Source: an uncultured Treponema sp.
GTDB lineage: Bacteria > Spirochaetota > Spirochaetia > Treponematales > Treponemataceae
NCBI RefSeq assembly: GCF_934725225.1
Contig: NZ_CAKVAM010000001.1
Span: 124,001 to 188,000 of the forward strand
Reading direction: 5' to 3'
DNA: 64,000 bases
Shown here: in pieces, positions 53,666 through 60,764 of the stretch
How positions within the stretch are numbered: position 1 is the first letter of the stretch
How the letters are laid out: each line of letters opens with the position of its first letter
Program-made: the position numbers and the translations under genes
Notes under the pieces: model-generated
What the model saw: the letters and a program-made list of their open reading frames with translations, nothing else
Databases searched by the model: none
Told to the model about the DNA's origin: nothing

Positions 53666-53694
53666 TTGACAAAATAAATTTATTATAATAATAT
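53666..53694 (+). promoter_or_regulatory. Promoter of the reverse rubrerythrin gene
   Basis: TTGACA, 17-bp spacer, TAATAT; the -10 box lies within a 29-bp palindrome. Confidence 0.65.
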
Positions 53695-53708
53695 CATTAT
53701 TGTAATAA
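53680..53708. promoter_or_regulatory. Likely PerR/Fur-type operator
   Basis: A 29-bp AT-only near palindrome: TTATTATAATAAT mirrors ATTATTGTAATAA with one mismatch in the arms. It covers the -10 region of rubrerythrin, and a PerR-type gene follows the rubrerythrin gene, so repression relieved by peroxide is the natural reading. Confidence 0.65.
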
Positions 53709-53754
53709 ATACAAATTTATAAATAATCAAGTGTAAGGAACTTAGGAGGTTATT

Positions 53755-54297
53755 ATGAAAAAATGGGTTTGCAAAGTATGCGGATATGTTCACACAGGAG
53801 ACAATGCGCCGGAAGAATGTCCAGTTTGCCATGCAAAAAACGCTTTCAATGAAATGGTTGAAACAAAAGGATTTGCCTGCGAGCATCAGGTTGGTTCTGC
53901 AAAAGGCTTGGACGAAGAAGTTGTAAAAGGACTCCGTGAAAATTTCGCCGGTGAATGCTCAGAAGTCGGAATGTATCTTGCAATGTCCCGCCAGGCAGAC
54001 CGCGAAGGCTACCCGGAAATTGCAGAAGCATACAAACGCTATGCATTTGAAGAAGCCGAGCACGCCGCAAAATTCGCCGAGCTTCTTGGAGAAGTTCTTA
54101 CTGACTCAACAAAGAAAAATGTTCAGATGAGAGCAGACGCGGAAGCAGGAGCTTGCGAAGGAAAACTTCAACTTGCAAAACGCGCAAAGGAACTTGGCTA
54201 CGATGCAATTCACGACACAGTGCATGAAATGGCAAAAGATGAAGCGCGCCACGGAGCAGGATTCAAGGGAATAATGCAGCGTTATTTCAGCAAATAA
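53755..54297 (+). CDS. Reverse rubrerythrin (NADH-dependent peroxide reductase component)
   Basis: A 180-residue protein with rubredoxin first: CKVCGY and CPVCHA place Fe ligands at Cys6, Cys9, Cys22 and Cys25. A ferritin-like diiron domain follows with ENFAGECSEVGMYLAMS, FEEAEHAAKF and MAKDEARHGAGF supplying Glu and Glu-x-x-His ligands. The domain order is reversed relative to classic rubrerythrin and matches the oxygen-detoxifying reverse rubrerythrins of clostridia. Strong AGGAGG site. Forms a defence module with the downstream PerR-type gene. Confidence 0.93.
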   Translation: MKKWVCKVCGYVHTGDNAPEECPVCHAKNAFNEMVETKGFACEHQVGSAKGLDEEVVKGLRENFAGECSEVGMYLAMSRQADREGYPEIAEAYKRYAFEEAEHAAKFAELLGEVLTDSTKKNVQMRADAEAGACEGKLQLAKRAKELGYDAIHDTVHEMAKDEARHGAGFKGIMQRYFSK

Positions 54298-54303
54298 AAT
54301 AAA

Positions 54304-54348
54304 AAAAACACTGTGCTTTGAAAACATTTTCATTGCATGGTGTTTTTT
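54304..54348 (+). terminator. Terminator between rubrerythrin and perR-type gene
   Basis: AAAAAACACTGTGC pairs with GCATGGTGTTTTTT around an inner TGAAAA/TTTTCA hairpin; six T end the stem. Read-through could give low PerR levels. Confidence 0.75.
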
Positions 54349-54376
54349 AAATTCCAAAAAGTTTCAAGAGAAAAAA

Positions 54377-54781
54377 ATGAATCACGAACAAATCGCAGCA
54401 AAACTAGAAGAAAAAAATATCCGTCCTTCAGTTCAAAGAATGGCAATTTACAAATTTCTTGCGGAAAATCTAGTGCATCCGACCGTTGACACAATTTATA
54501 CGGCACTTTCTCCGCAAATGCCAACTTTGTCGCGCACAACAGTTTACAACACGCTCAAGCAGTTTTCTGAATGCGGACTTGTGCAGACAATCACAATTGA
54601 AGACGGAGAACTTAGATACGACGCGGACACTTCAAATCATCTGCACTTTAAATGTGTAAAATGCGAAAAAATTTACGATATTTTTAAGCCTGTTGAACTT
54701 CCGCCGCAATTTTTGCAAGACGGATTCAAAGCGGAAAAAATTCAAACCAACATCTGGGGAATTTGCAAAGACTGCTCTTAA
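54377..54781 (+). CDS. perR: Fur-family regulator, PerR type
   Basis: A 134-residue regulator. Winged-helix part IRPSVQRMAIYKFLAEN and TLSRTTVYNTLKQFSECGLV; metal-binding part with HLHFKCVKCEKIYDI. Structural zinc pairs CVKC and CKDC (end) are present. It has the His/Asp sites expected of PerR (HP in NLVHPTVDTIY, YDAD, HLHFKC) rather than Fur-specific features. Likely peroxide-sensing repressor of the adjacent rubrerythrin through the 53680-53708 palindrome. Confidence 0.85.
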   Translation: MNHEQIAAKLEEKNIRPSVQRMAIYKFLAENLVHPTVDTIYTALSPQMPTLSRTTVYNTLKQFSECGLVQTITIEDGELRYDADTSNHLHFKCVKCEKIYDIFKPVELPPQFLQDGFKAEKIQTNIWGICKDCS

Positions 54782-54783
54782 TC

Positions 54784-55443
54784 CTACTGAAAAAGAATCA
54801 GTCCTTCCGGATTCATTGCCCTGTAACGGATCCGGCATTCCACAACAGCAACCAAAACTACAACAAGCGAAAACCAAAAGAACATTGTATCCATTTTGAA
54901 TCCCGCAAAATAATTGTAAATTCCGTGCAGCAAAACAGCCAGAACAAACGGATAGATTTTTAAACTTCCGTTCTTCAAGTTGAAAACAAAAAGCCCCGAA
55001 AGTCCCGCGCAGCAAGAATGAATAACAACCGCAGTCAAAAGCCTAAGCTCAAGATTCTGAATTCCAGAAGCAATATAAATTAAAGTTTCAAAGCATCCAA
55101 GAGAAAGTCCGCTCAACACAGCGCAGGCGAAAAAAACTTTCATCGACATTTTCTTTGACGGAAAAAGAAAAAACACCGCCATTTTTATTGTTTCCTCAAC
55201 AACGCCGTTCACAAGAATGCTTTTAATCAAAACAGAAAAAAGAGAATGCGCGTTAATCAGCCCGGAAGCTTCCAAAAAAAACTGAATCGCGTAAATCGGA
55301 ACAACAGCAAAAAGTCCGCCGAAAACTGCAATAAATCCAAAGCTAAGCCTGAATTCTTTTACAAGGACAACAAGGCAAGCCAACGCCGCCAAAACAGGAA
55401 TCGTGCAAATTAAAAACGGTGGAATCAAACTTGTAAAATTCAT
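54784..55443 (-). CDS. PrsW-family intramembrane metalloprotease
   Basis: A 219-residue membrane protein with about seven to eight helices. Metalloprotease motifs in order: VEETIKMAVFF (EE-x-x-K), GCFETLIYI (F-x-x-x-E), AVVIHSCCAGLSG (His) and LLHGIYNYF (His). PrsW in Bacillus cleaves an anti-sigma factor; the substrate here is unknown. It begins 1 bp after the TetR-type gene, suggesting joint regulation. Its 3' end abuts the perR 3' end (2-bp gap). Confidence 0.85.
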   Translation of the reverse strand: MNFTSLIPPFLICTIPVLAALACLVVLVKEFRLSFGFIAVFGGLFAVVPIYAIQFFLEASGLINAHSLFSVLIKSILVNGVVEETIKMAVFFLFPSKKMSMKVFFACAVLSGLSLGCFETLIYIASGIQNLELRLLTAVVIHSCCAGLSGLFVFNLKNGSLKIYPFVLAVLLHGIYNYFAGFKMDTMFFWFSLVVVLVAVVECRIRYRAMNPEGLILFQ

Positions 55444-55444
55444 T

Positions 55445-56047
55445 TTATTTTTTCTCCGCCCTGAATTGCTCTATTACAAACTGAACCGTTCCGCGCATTT
55501 CATCAAGATTTTCCTGATTAAGAATTCCAAGCCGAAAAATTGAAGTTTCCAAAAGACAGTAAAGCAAGCTGTTTATTTCCTTTATGGGAAGATTTTTTAT
55601 TTCACTTTTTTTTTGTCCGCGGATTAAAACCATATTCATCAAATGCTGAATCCTGATAACGCGCCTTGTTACCCGGTCATTTATATCCACGCCGCTTTTT
55701 TCGAGCTGCATAAGATACATTTTTAAAACACGGAAAAACGCCCGGTTGCTTTCCGCAATATCGATTATGCACAAAAAAATCCGCTTAAGGCATTCTATGG
55801 AATCAATCTGGCTATTCTTTATAATTCCAATAAGTTCCTGCTCAACATCGTTTGTAAGCTGCTTTATGCTCCACAAAAAAATTTCGCGCTTGTTTTTAAA
55901 ATAGATATAAAGAGTTGTACGAGTAATTCCGCATTTGTCCGCGATTTTCTGGTAAGTAACATCTTCGTATCCGTCTTCTATAAAAAGCTGAAACGACTTT
56001 TCAAGGATTTCCCTTTTGCGCTTTTCGTGCTCAACAACAATCGCCAT
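55445..56047 (-). CDS. TetR-family regulator
   Basis: A 200-residue regulator. N-terminal helix-turn-helix FIEDGYEDVTYQKIADKCG and ITRTTLYIYFKNKREIF (about 17-55), then a helical ligand-binding domain. CAGGT precedes the ATG. It follows the methyltransferase gene by 3 bp and precedes prsW, so all three form one operon. Confidence 0.9.
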   Translation of the reverse strand: MAIVVEHEKRKREILEKSFQLFIEDGYEDVTYQKIADKCGITRTTLYIYFKNKREIFLWSIKQLTNDVEQELIGIIKNSQIDSIECLKRIFLCIIDIAESNRAFFRVLKMYLMQLEKSGVDINDRVTRRVIRIQHLMNMVLIRGQKKSEIKNLPIKEINSLLYCLLETSIFRLGILNQENLDEMRGTVQFVIEQFRAEKK

Positions 56048-56050
56048 ATT

Positions 56051-57214
56051 TTACCTGTAAATATAAAAAGAAGTGTCCAGATTTCCAGCTTTTAAAGGCT
56101 TTACCGCGGAAGCTTTTTTTCCAAAACAATCTTCAAAAGACTTTTGACTTGTAATAACGCCAATCTGCCAGTTTTCAAAATTTGAAATCAAGCTGCCCAT
56201 TTTTCTATAAAGATTTTCAGCCTGAGACTCATCGCCCAAACGTTCACCGTAAGGAGGATTGCAAAGTATAAGTCCGCTTTCAAATTCTGAATGCAAATTT
56301 TCAAAGTCGCTTACAAAAAATTCAGGACGCTCAATGCGCATATCGCTTCCAATCAGCTGCAAAGCTCTTCCAGCCATTGTGCAAGCGTGTTCCGCATTCA
56401 GTTTTGCACGGTCAATTGCAAACGGATCTATGTCGCTTCCGGCAATGTGGCATTCAACATCTGTGCGGATTTTTGCAGCTTCTTCTTTTTTTATTTCAAG
56501 AGCGCGGGAAGCATCATATATGGAAAGATTTTCATACGCGAAATTTCTTCCAAGACCCGGAGCAATATTGTGGGCGTAAAGAGCCGCTTCAATTGCAATT
56601 GTTCCGCTTCCGCAAAAAGGATCGTGCAAAGGAGTTTTTCTGCGCCACATCATTTCCTGCAAGAGAACCGCTGCCGTTGTTTCACGCAATGGAGCAGTTC
56701 CACCTTCAGTTCTGTAGCCGCGCTTATGCAAAGCCTGTCCGCTTGTATCAAGCAAAATCACAGCTTCATCCCGCTCCATATAAACACGCACATCAGCCTG
56801 ATTTCCAGATTCCGGCAAAGAATTCATGCGCCAGACATCTCCGAGTTTTGTGTAAATCGCTTTTTGAATCATTCCCTGAATCGTATGCTCGCTGTTAATC
56901 CGGCTTTTATAAACACGGACTTTATCCACAACAACACGCACATCCTTTCTAAAAAAATCCTGCCAGTCAATTCTATAGCAGCCTTCAAAAAGAGAATCGA
57001 AGTTGTCAGCTTTGTAACGAGACATCTGAAGATAAACTCTGTCGCTCGTCCTAAGACAAAAATTTGAGCGGTACAAAGCATCATTGTCGCCTAAAAACGA
57101 AACCCGGCCCGGAGCGTTTCCTGCAAGAGTATAGCCCAAATGTTTTATTTCATTTCCAAGGATTTTTTCCGCGCCAACTGCGCAAAGAGCAACAAAAGTA
57201 TTCATAAATGACAT
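56051..57214 (-). CDS. THUMP-domain RNA N2-guanine methyltransferase, RlmL type
   Basis: A 387-residue SAM methyltransferase. N-terminal THUMP part (about 1-160; TFVALCAVGAEKILGNEIKH, VRVYKSRINSEHTIQ) and a Rossmann part with LHDPFCGSGTIAIEAALYA (SAM), AGSDIDPFAIDRAK and catalytic LILCNPPYGERLG. This fits the N-terminal half of RlmL (23S G2445) or tRNA Trm14-like enzymes. ATG at 57214 is chosen because TAAAAT lies 6 nt upstream; an ATG at 57205 is the alternative. Confidence 0.9.
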   Translation of the reverse strand: MSFMNTFVALCAVGAEKILGNEIKHLGYTLAGNAPGRVSFLGDNDALYRSNFCLRTSDRVYLQMSRYKADNFDSLFEGCYRIDWQDFFRKDVRVVVDKVRVYKSRINSEHTIQGMIQKAIYTKLGDVWRMNSLPESGNQADVRVYMERDEAVILLDTSGQALHKRGYRTEGGTAPLRETTAAVLLQEMMWRRKTPLHDPFCGSGTIAIEAALYAHNIAPGLGRNFAYENLSIYDASRALEIKKEEAAKIRTDVECHIAGSDIDPFAIDRAKLNAEHACTMAGRALQLIGSDMRIERPEFFVSDFENLHSEFESGLILCNPPYGERLGDESQAENLYRKMGSLISNFENWQIGVITSQKSFEDCFGKKASAVKPLKAGNLDTSFYIYR

Positions 57215-57220
57215 TTTAAC

Positions 57221-57226
57221 ATTTTA
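57221..57226 (-). promoter_or_regulatory. Probable -10 box of the methyltransferase operon
   Basis: TAAAAT, then GTTAAA, then ATG at 57214. No good -35 at standard distance; divergent from the vsr promoter. Confidence 0.4.
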
Positions 57227-57254
57227 TGTTCAATTGTACAAGAAAATATGCCGG

Positions 57255-57283
57255 TTGAATTTTTAGAGAGGCAAAATTAATAT
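57255..57283 (+). promoter_or_regulatory. Promoter of vsr, leaderless layout
   Basis: TTGAAT, 17-bp spacer, TAATAT, six nt ACAGAA, ATG at 57290. Confidence 0.65.
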
Positions 57284-57289
57284 ACAGAA

Positions 57290-57742
57290 ATGGACACATT
57301 GAGCGCAGAACAAAGAAGCCTGAACATGGCGAAAATCCACAGCAAAGACACCAAGCCCGAAGTCTTTTTAAGAAGCGCACTCCACAAGGCCGGATTCAGG
57401 TTCAGGAAAAACGACAAGCGGTATTTGGGGACGCCGGACATTTTTCTTCCGCATTACAACGCAGTTATTTTTATCCACGGATGCTTTTGGCACGGACACA
57501 AAAACTGCCGGCTTTTCAGGCTGCCAAAAACAAATGTTGAATTCTGGAAAAATAAAATCGAACGGAACATGGTGCGCGACAAAAAAGTGATTTCAGCCTA
57601 TCTTGACAGCTGCTACAGAGTCGCCGTTGTCTGGGAATGTTCAATAACAGGAAAACAAAAAGCGCAAAAACTTTCAAAAGTGACAGAAGAAATTTCCCTG
57701 TGGCTTGAAGAGGATTTGACAGAAAACTACAGGGAATTTTAG
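57290..57742 (+). CDS. vsr: Very short patch repair endonuclease Vsr
   Basis: A 150-residue endonuclease that nicks 5' of the T in T:G mismatches left by deamination of 5-methylcytosine. Seen: RSLNMAKIHSKDTKPEVFLR, catalytic LGTPDIFLPHYNAVIFIHGC (Asp50, His63), FWHGHKNC with His68, and LPKTNVEFWKNKIERN. Usually encoded beside a cytosine-C5 methyltransferase such as Dcm; none is found nearby. The gene lies alone between divergent and convergent neighbours. Confidence 0.92.
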   Translation: MDTLSAEQRSLNMAKIHSKDTKPEVFLRSALHKAGFRFRKNDKRYLGTPDIFLPHYNAVIFIHGCFWHGHKNCRLFRLPKTNVEFWKNKIERNMVRDKKVISAYLDSCYRVAVVWECSITGKQKAQKLSKVTEEISLWLEEDLTENYREF

Positions 57743-57751
57743 AGTTTTATT

Positions 57752-58255
57752 TCAGTCCAGCCCAAAATATTTGAGCCAGCCATTTCCGTTTTGAAAGTTT
57801 ATTGCAGAAGAAATCCCCGCATGGCACATCACATGGCGGAACTGCCCAAGAATCAGCTCAAGGCGTGTAAATTCGCAGCCATCTAGTTTTTCTGAAAGCA
57901 TTTTATCCGAAAGATTTGCAAGATAATTTCTGATTTTTTGAGCAACCGACACGGCATATTTTTCCAAATTTTCACGCGGAATAACAACGCCCGGCGCCGC
58001 ATCAAACCCTTGACGAGAACTTGAAATGACACTAAGATTTTCAGCGACACCGCCAGAAGACTTTTCATCATATTTGTATTCCGCAGGATTCACAAACCAC
58101 TTATCGAGCGAGTGCAGTGTATGAAAAATAAAGCGCGACGCATTCAAACCGTCAAATTCAGCCTCAAGATTTGCTGACTGAACAACAGAATTTATATTCT
58201 TCAAAAGAATTTCGGTTTGGTCGGCAATAATTTTTGAAAGCAGATTTTCAGACAT
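57752..58255 (-). CDS. DinB-like four-helix protein
   Basis: A 167-residue protein with the helical spacing of the DinB/YfiT superfamily: RFIFHTLHSLDKWFVNP (first His helix) and LILGQFRHVMCHAGISSA (paired His helix), which would supply a metal site. No reaction known. It overlaps the 3' end of the upstream hypothetical gene by 55 nt. Confidence 0.65.
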   Translation of the reverse strand: MSENLLSKIIADQTEILLKNINSVVQSANLEAEFDGLNASRFIFHTLHSLDKWFVNPAEYKYDEKSSGGVAENLSVISSSRQGFDAAPGVVIPRENLEKYAVSVAQKIRNYLANLSDKMLSEKLDGCEFTRLELILGQFRHVMCHAGISSAINFQNGNGWLKYFGLD

Positions 58256-58839
58256 TTATTCGCTCCTTGTATATTTTTTTCCACTAATTTTCCGTCCCAT
58301 TCAGTTATATTGGGACTATGCAGAATGTACCATTTTTTGAAGAAACAATCGATATTGCGGGTCTTTTCCTGCGCCAAATGTTTCAATCGCTTAATCTGCC
58401 TGGCATATCCATTCTTTGTAAAGTAAAGTCCTATTTTCAAAGTCTTAAGCCAAAAATCCATTGAAAATATAGGAGGACAATCTATAAAATCAACATCAAT
58501 CCGCATTTTTTTCGCGCTGTCGGGAGGAATTTTGTACTTTAATCCGTCAATTCCTTTTAACGAGGAGACAGAGCGAATCTCAGGAGTTAATTTGAATGAA
58601 TTTATATGAATCTGAATATATTTGTCTTTTCGGCAAATATAAGTTTCCACAAATTCCAAAAGACTGCTATTTATGCGGCACATTTCGTAAATGTACAGGT
58701 AACTATTGCAATAGCCGAAGCAAGACGATTTGAACGGAGATTTTTCAAAGCCTTTCTCTTTCAAAATCGGAACAATGTCTTTTAGAAAAATCTCATTTCT
58801 ATCTTTTAGCATTTCTTTTTCAGAAGGTTTGTAAAACAT
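58201..58839 (-). CDS. Hypothetical protein
   Basis: A 212-residue soluble protein not assigned to a family; ATG at 58839 (an ATG at 58812 is also possible). It opens with a helix FLKDIVPILKEKGFEKSPF reminiscent of DUF4304-type proteins, followed by SCFGYCNSYLYIYEMCR and YIQIHINSFKL, mixed strands. No catalytic motif. Co-transcribed with the DinB-like gene through a 55-nt overlap. Confidence 0.6.
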   Translation of the reverse strand: MFYKPSEKEMLKDRNEIFLKDIVPILKEKGFEKSPFKSSCFGYCNSYLYIYEMCRINSSLLEFVETYICRKDKYIQIHINSFKLTPEIRSVSSLKGIDGLKYKIPPDSAKKMRIDVDFIDCPPIFSMDFWLKTLKIGLYFTKNGYARQIKRLKHLAQEKTRNIDCFFKKWYILHSPNITEWDGKLVEKNIQGANKCLKICFQKLLPTKPKFF

Positions 58840-58887
58840 TCAGGCTTTAAAACTGCCATATAACAGGAAAATAAACAATAGCCGCTC

Positions 58888-59337
58888 TTAAAACCCAAAC
58901 GCCATCACTTTTTCTGCGAATTCCTTTCTGCCGCTTGTTTCGGTCTTTTCGTATATGTGGGTCAGGTGCTTTTTTACGGTGGCAAGGGAAATGTAGAGAG
59001 TTTCGGCAAGCTGAATGTTTGAAAGTCCGTTCAGAACAAGCCAGCCGATTTCAGTTTCACGCCGGGAAAGTCCGCTTCTAGCCGCGAACTCAAGGTATTT
59101 TTCCTTGGACGGAATTTTTTCCGCCGGATTCTCTTTCTGTTCCAAAGATTCTACGCCGCCTTTCAGACTGAAAGCTAAAAAAAGCATCGCAAGAACAGCA
59201 AAAAACGAAAGCAAAATTCCAAGCGTACAGACAATTTTCAAAAGCCTGTCCTGAATGCCGATGTGCTGAACAAAAACCGTAAGCGTAACCGAAAACGCAT
59301 ACAAGACCAGGCACAGAAAAAACAACCCTTTCCTCAT
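58888..59337 (-). CDS. Membrane-anchored LuxR-type regulator
   Basis: A 149-residue protein: two membrane helices (about 5-25 and 34-58), a short linker, then a LuxR/FixJ helix-turn-helix (SGLSRRETEIGWLVLNGLSN, LAETLYISLATVKKHLTHI). There is no receiver domain, so control is likely through the membrane part. It starts 9 bp after the MotA-like gene and would be co-expressed with it. Confidence 0.82.
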   Translation of the reverse strand: MRKGLFFLCLVLYAFSVTLTVFVQHIGIQDRLLKIVCTLGILLSFFAVLAMLFLAFSLKGGVESLEQKENPAEKIPSKEKYLEFAARSGLSRRETEIGWLVLNGLSNIQLAETLYISLATVKKHLTHIYEKTETSGRKEFAEKVMAFGF

Positions 59338-59346
59338 CGCCCGCCC

Positions 59347-59832
59347 CTATTCCTCGTCAAGATTCATCGCGTCAATAAGCGCAGTCCGTACATTCGCATC
59401 CAAGGGAATAAGAAGAAACTCAAAAGCCGCCGTGTAAAAAGCCGAAATGCAGACCACAGCAAGATTTTTTCCCAGCACGTAAAAATTTGAAACGTCCGAA
59501 AGGCACACAATAAGCGCGACAAACACGCTGAAAAATCCGCCGATAAGAACAAAACGCTGCATCATGGAAACAGCCTTTTCGCTCCGCTTGAGTTGAGCCA
59601 CGCCAAAATCCTTTTTTCCAGCCGAAAAAGCACGCATAAAGTCGCCCCACATTCCGCTGCACACCATAGGCGGAACAGAAAAAAGCAGAAGCAGCACAAG
59701 CGACGGCAAGTCCAGAAACATCAGGACAAGCGACAAGTTTCCCTTTATCATAAGAAGCGACAAAACAAGTGCGCAAACCATAACAAAAAGCTCCACACAT
59801 ACCACAAAACCGACATTCATTTTCTTTTTCAT
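59347..59832 (-). CDS. Four-helix membrane protein resembling MotA/ExbB
   Basis: A 161-residue protein with four hydrophobic segments. FLDLPSLVLLLLFSVPP is like the MotA segment FIDIPSVLIV.GG, and GKNLAVVCISAFYTAAFEFL followed by IPLDANVR resembles the MotA end ..MAVALLTTFYGALLAN..PIA.K. The large cytoplasmic loop and torque residues of MotA are absent or short (about 60-85). GGAGG precedes the ATG. A stator-like or small ion-channel role is possible but not shown. Confidence 0.6.
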   Translation of the reverse strand: MKKKMNVGFVVCVELFVMVCALVLSLLMIKGNLSLVLMFLDLPSLVLLLLFSVPPMVCSGMWGDFMRAFSAGKKDFGVAQLKRSEKAVSMMQRFVLIGGFFSVFVALIVCLSDVSNFYVLGKNLAVVCISAFYTAAFEFLLIPLDANVRTALIDAMNLDEE

Positions 59833-60212
59833 AAAAACCTCCGCTAGATTTTACAGACGGAACCCCATCCGCCCACCATTGCTAGAAAATTTACCACCGA
59901 AATTTCATTTTGCATATTATACTTTTGCGTTTTTCAGGTGGAATTTTTGGGGAGGAATACAAAGTTTGCCATTCGTAGTGAATACGAAATTCATTTTTTG
60001 CTTCCAACGCTTTTTTGTCCTTTGAATTTAACGAGGAAACGGCTTTTAGGCCGGCTGTTTTCTCATATTTCTGTTTTGCTGTATTTGCAGCTTTTACGCG
60101 CTGAACAACGTTTTTGTTTTCTTAGTCCTCATTCCGCAAGCAGCGTTTTTTTGTAGAAAATAAAAATCTCGACATCAGCCCTGATTGTCAGTAAAATCAT
60201 CAGGAGAAATCT
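59833..60212. other. 380-bp gap between divergent genes, no clear gene
   Basis: Holds the SD sites of both flanking genes, a TTCGTA/TACGAA hairpin (about 59971-59987), and a further imperfect hairpin near 60028-60062. A 72-codon frame at 59938-60156 has no ribosome site or family resemblance and is not called. No promoter was identified with confidence. Confidence 0.4.
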
Positions 60213-60653
60213 ATGAGCTTTATAAACTTTTCCGGGCTGGCGGTAATCGCCGCAATCATGGTTCCGAACTTTATTTTTGCCGCGACGCACAGGGACGGTT
60301 TTGAAAATCTCTACAAGAACAAAGCGGTTGAGTTTTTGGAGCAGGCCGGAAGGTTCGGCTGCTTTGCGTTCATGATTTTCTGCGTTCCGGTTTTGTGCCG
60401 CGGATTCTGGTTTGACGGAGCAAAAACCGCGTATTTTGCCGCAAGTTCCGCTCTTACGGCGGCTTACCTTTGCGGCTGGGCGGTTTTCTGGAAGGAAAAT
60501 TCCTTGCGGAAGTCAATCGTGCTTTCAGTTGTGCCGTCGCTGCTTTTTCTGGAAAGCGGATTTTTTTCGCTGAACATTCCGCTGATTGTCTGCGCGGTGA
60601 TTTTTGCGCCGTGCCACATTCTGATCAGCTGCAAGAATGCGAAGATGAGATGA
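60213..60653 (+). CDS. Small hypothetical membrane protein
   Basis: A 146-residue protein with four hydrophobic segments (ISFINFSGLAVIAAIMVPNF-like start, then GCFAFMIFCVPVLCRGF, AASSALTAAYLCGWAVF and LNIPLIVCAVIFAPCHILI). No family recognised, no charged catalytic cluster. AGGAG precedes the ATG. Stands alone, divergent from the MotA-like pair. Confidence 0.7.
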   Translation: MSFINFSGLAVIAAIMVPNFIFAATHRDGFENLYKNKAVEFLEQAGRFGCFAFMIFCVPVLCRGFWFDGAKTAYFAASSALTAAYLCGWAVFWKENSLRKSIVLSVVPSLLFLESGFFSLNIPLIVCAVIFAPCHILISCKNAKMR

Positions 60654-60764
60654 TTGCAGGGTACGGCGGAATCAGCAAATATTACCGCGAACGCTAAGAC
60701 CGCCGGAACAGGCTCCTATAATTGCAAGGTCATTCCGGCAGCCTCAATGAATATCACGCAGATT

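Noticed and set aside
59938..60156. 72-codon frame in the divergent gap
   Set aside because: No Shine-Dalgarno site, no recognisable domain and composition unlike the neighbours.
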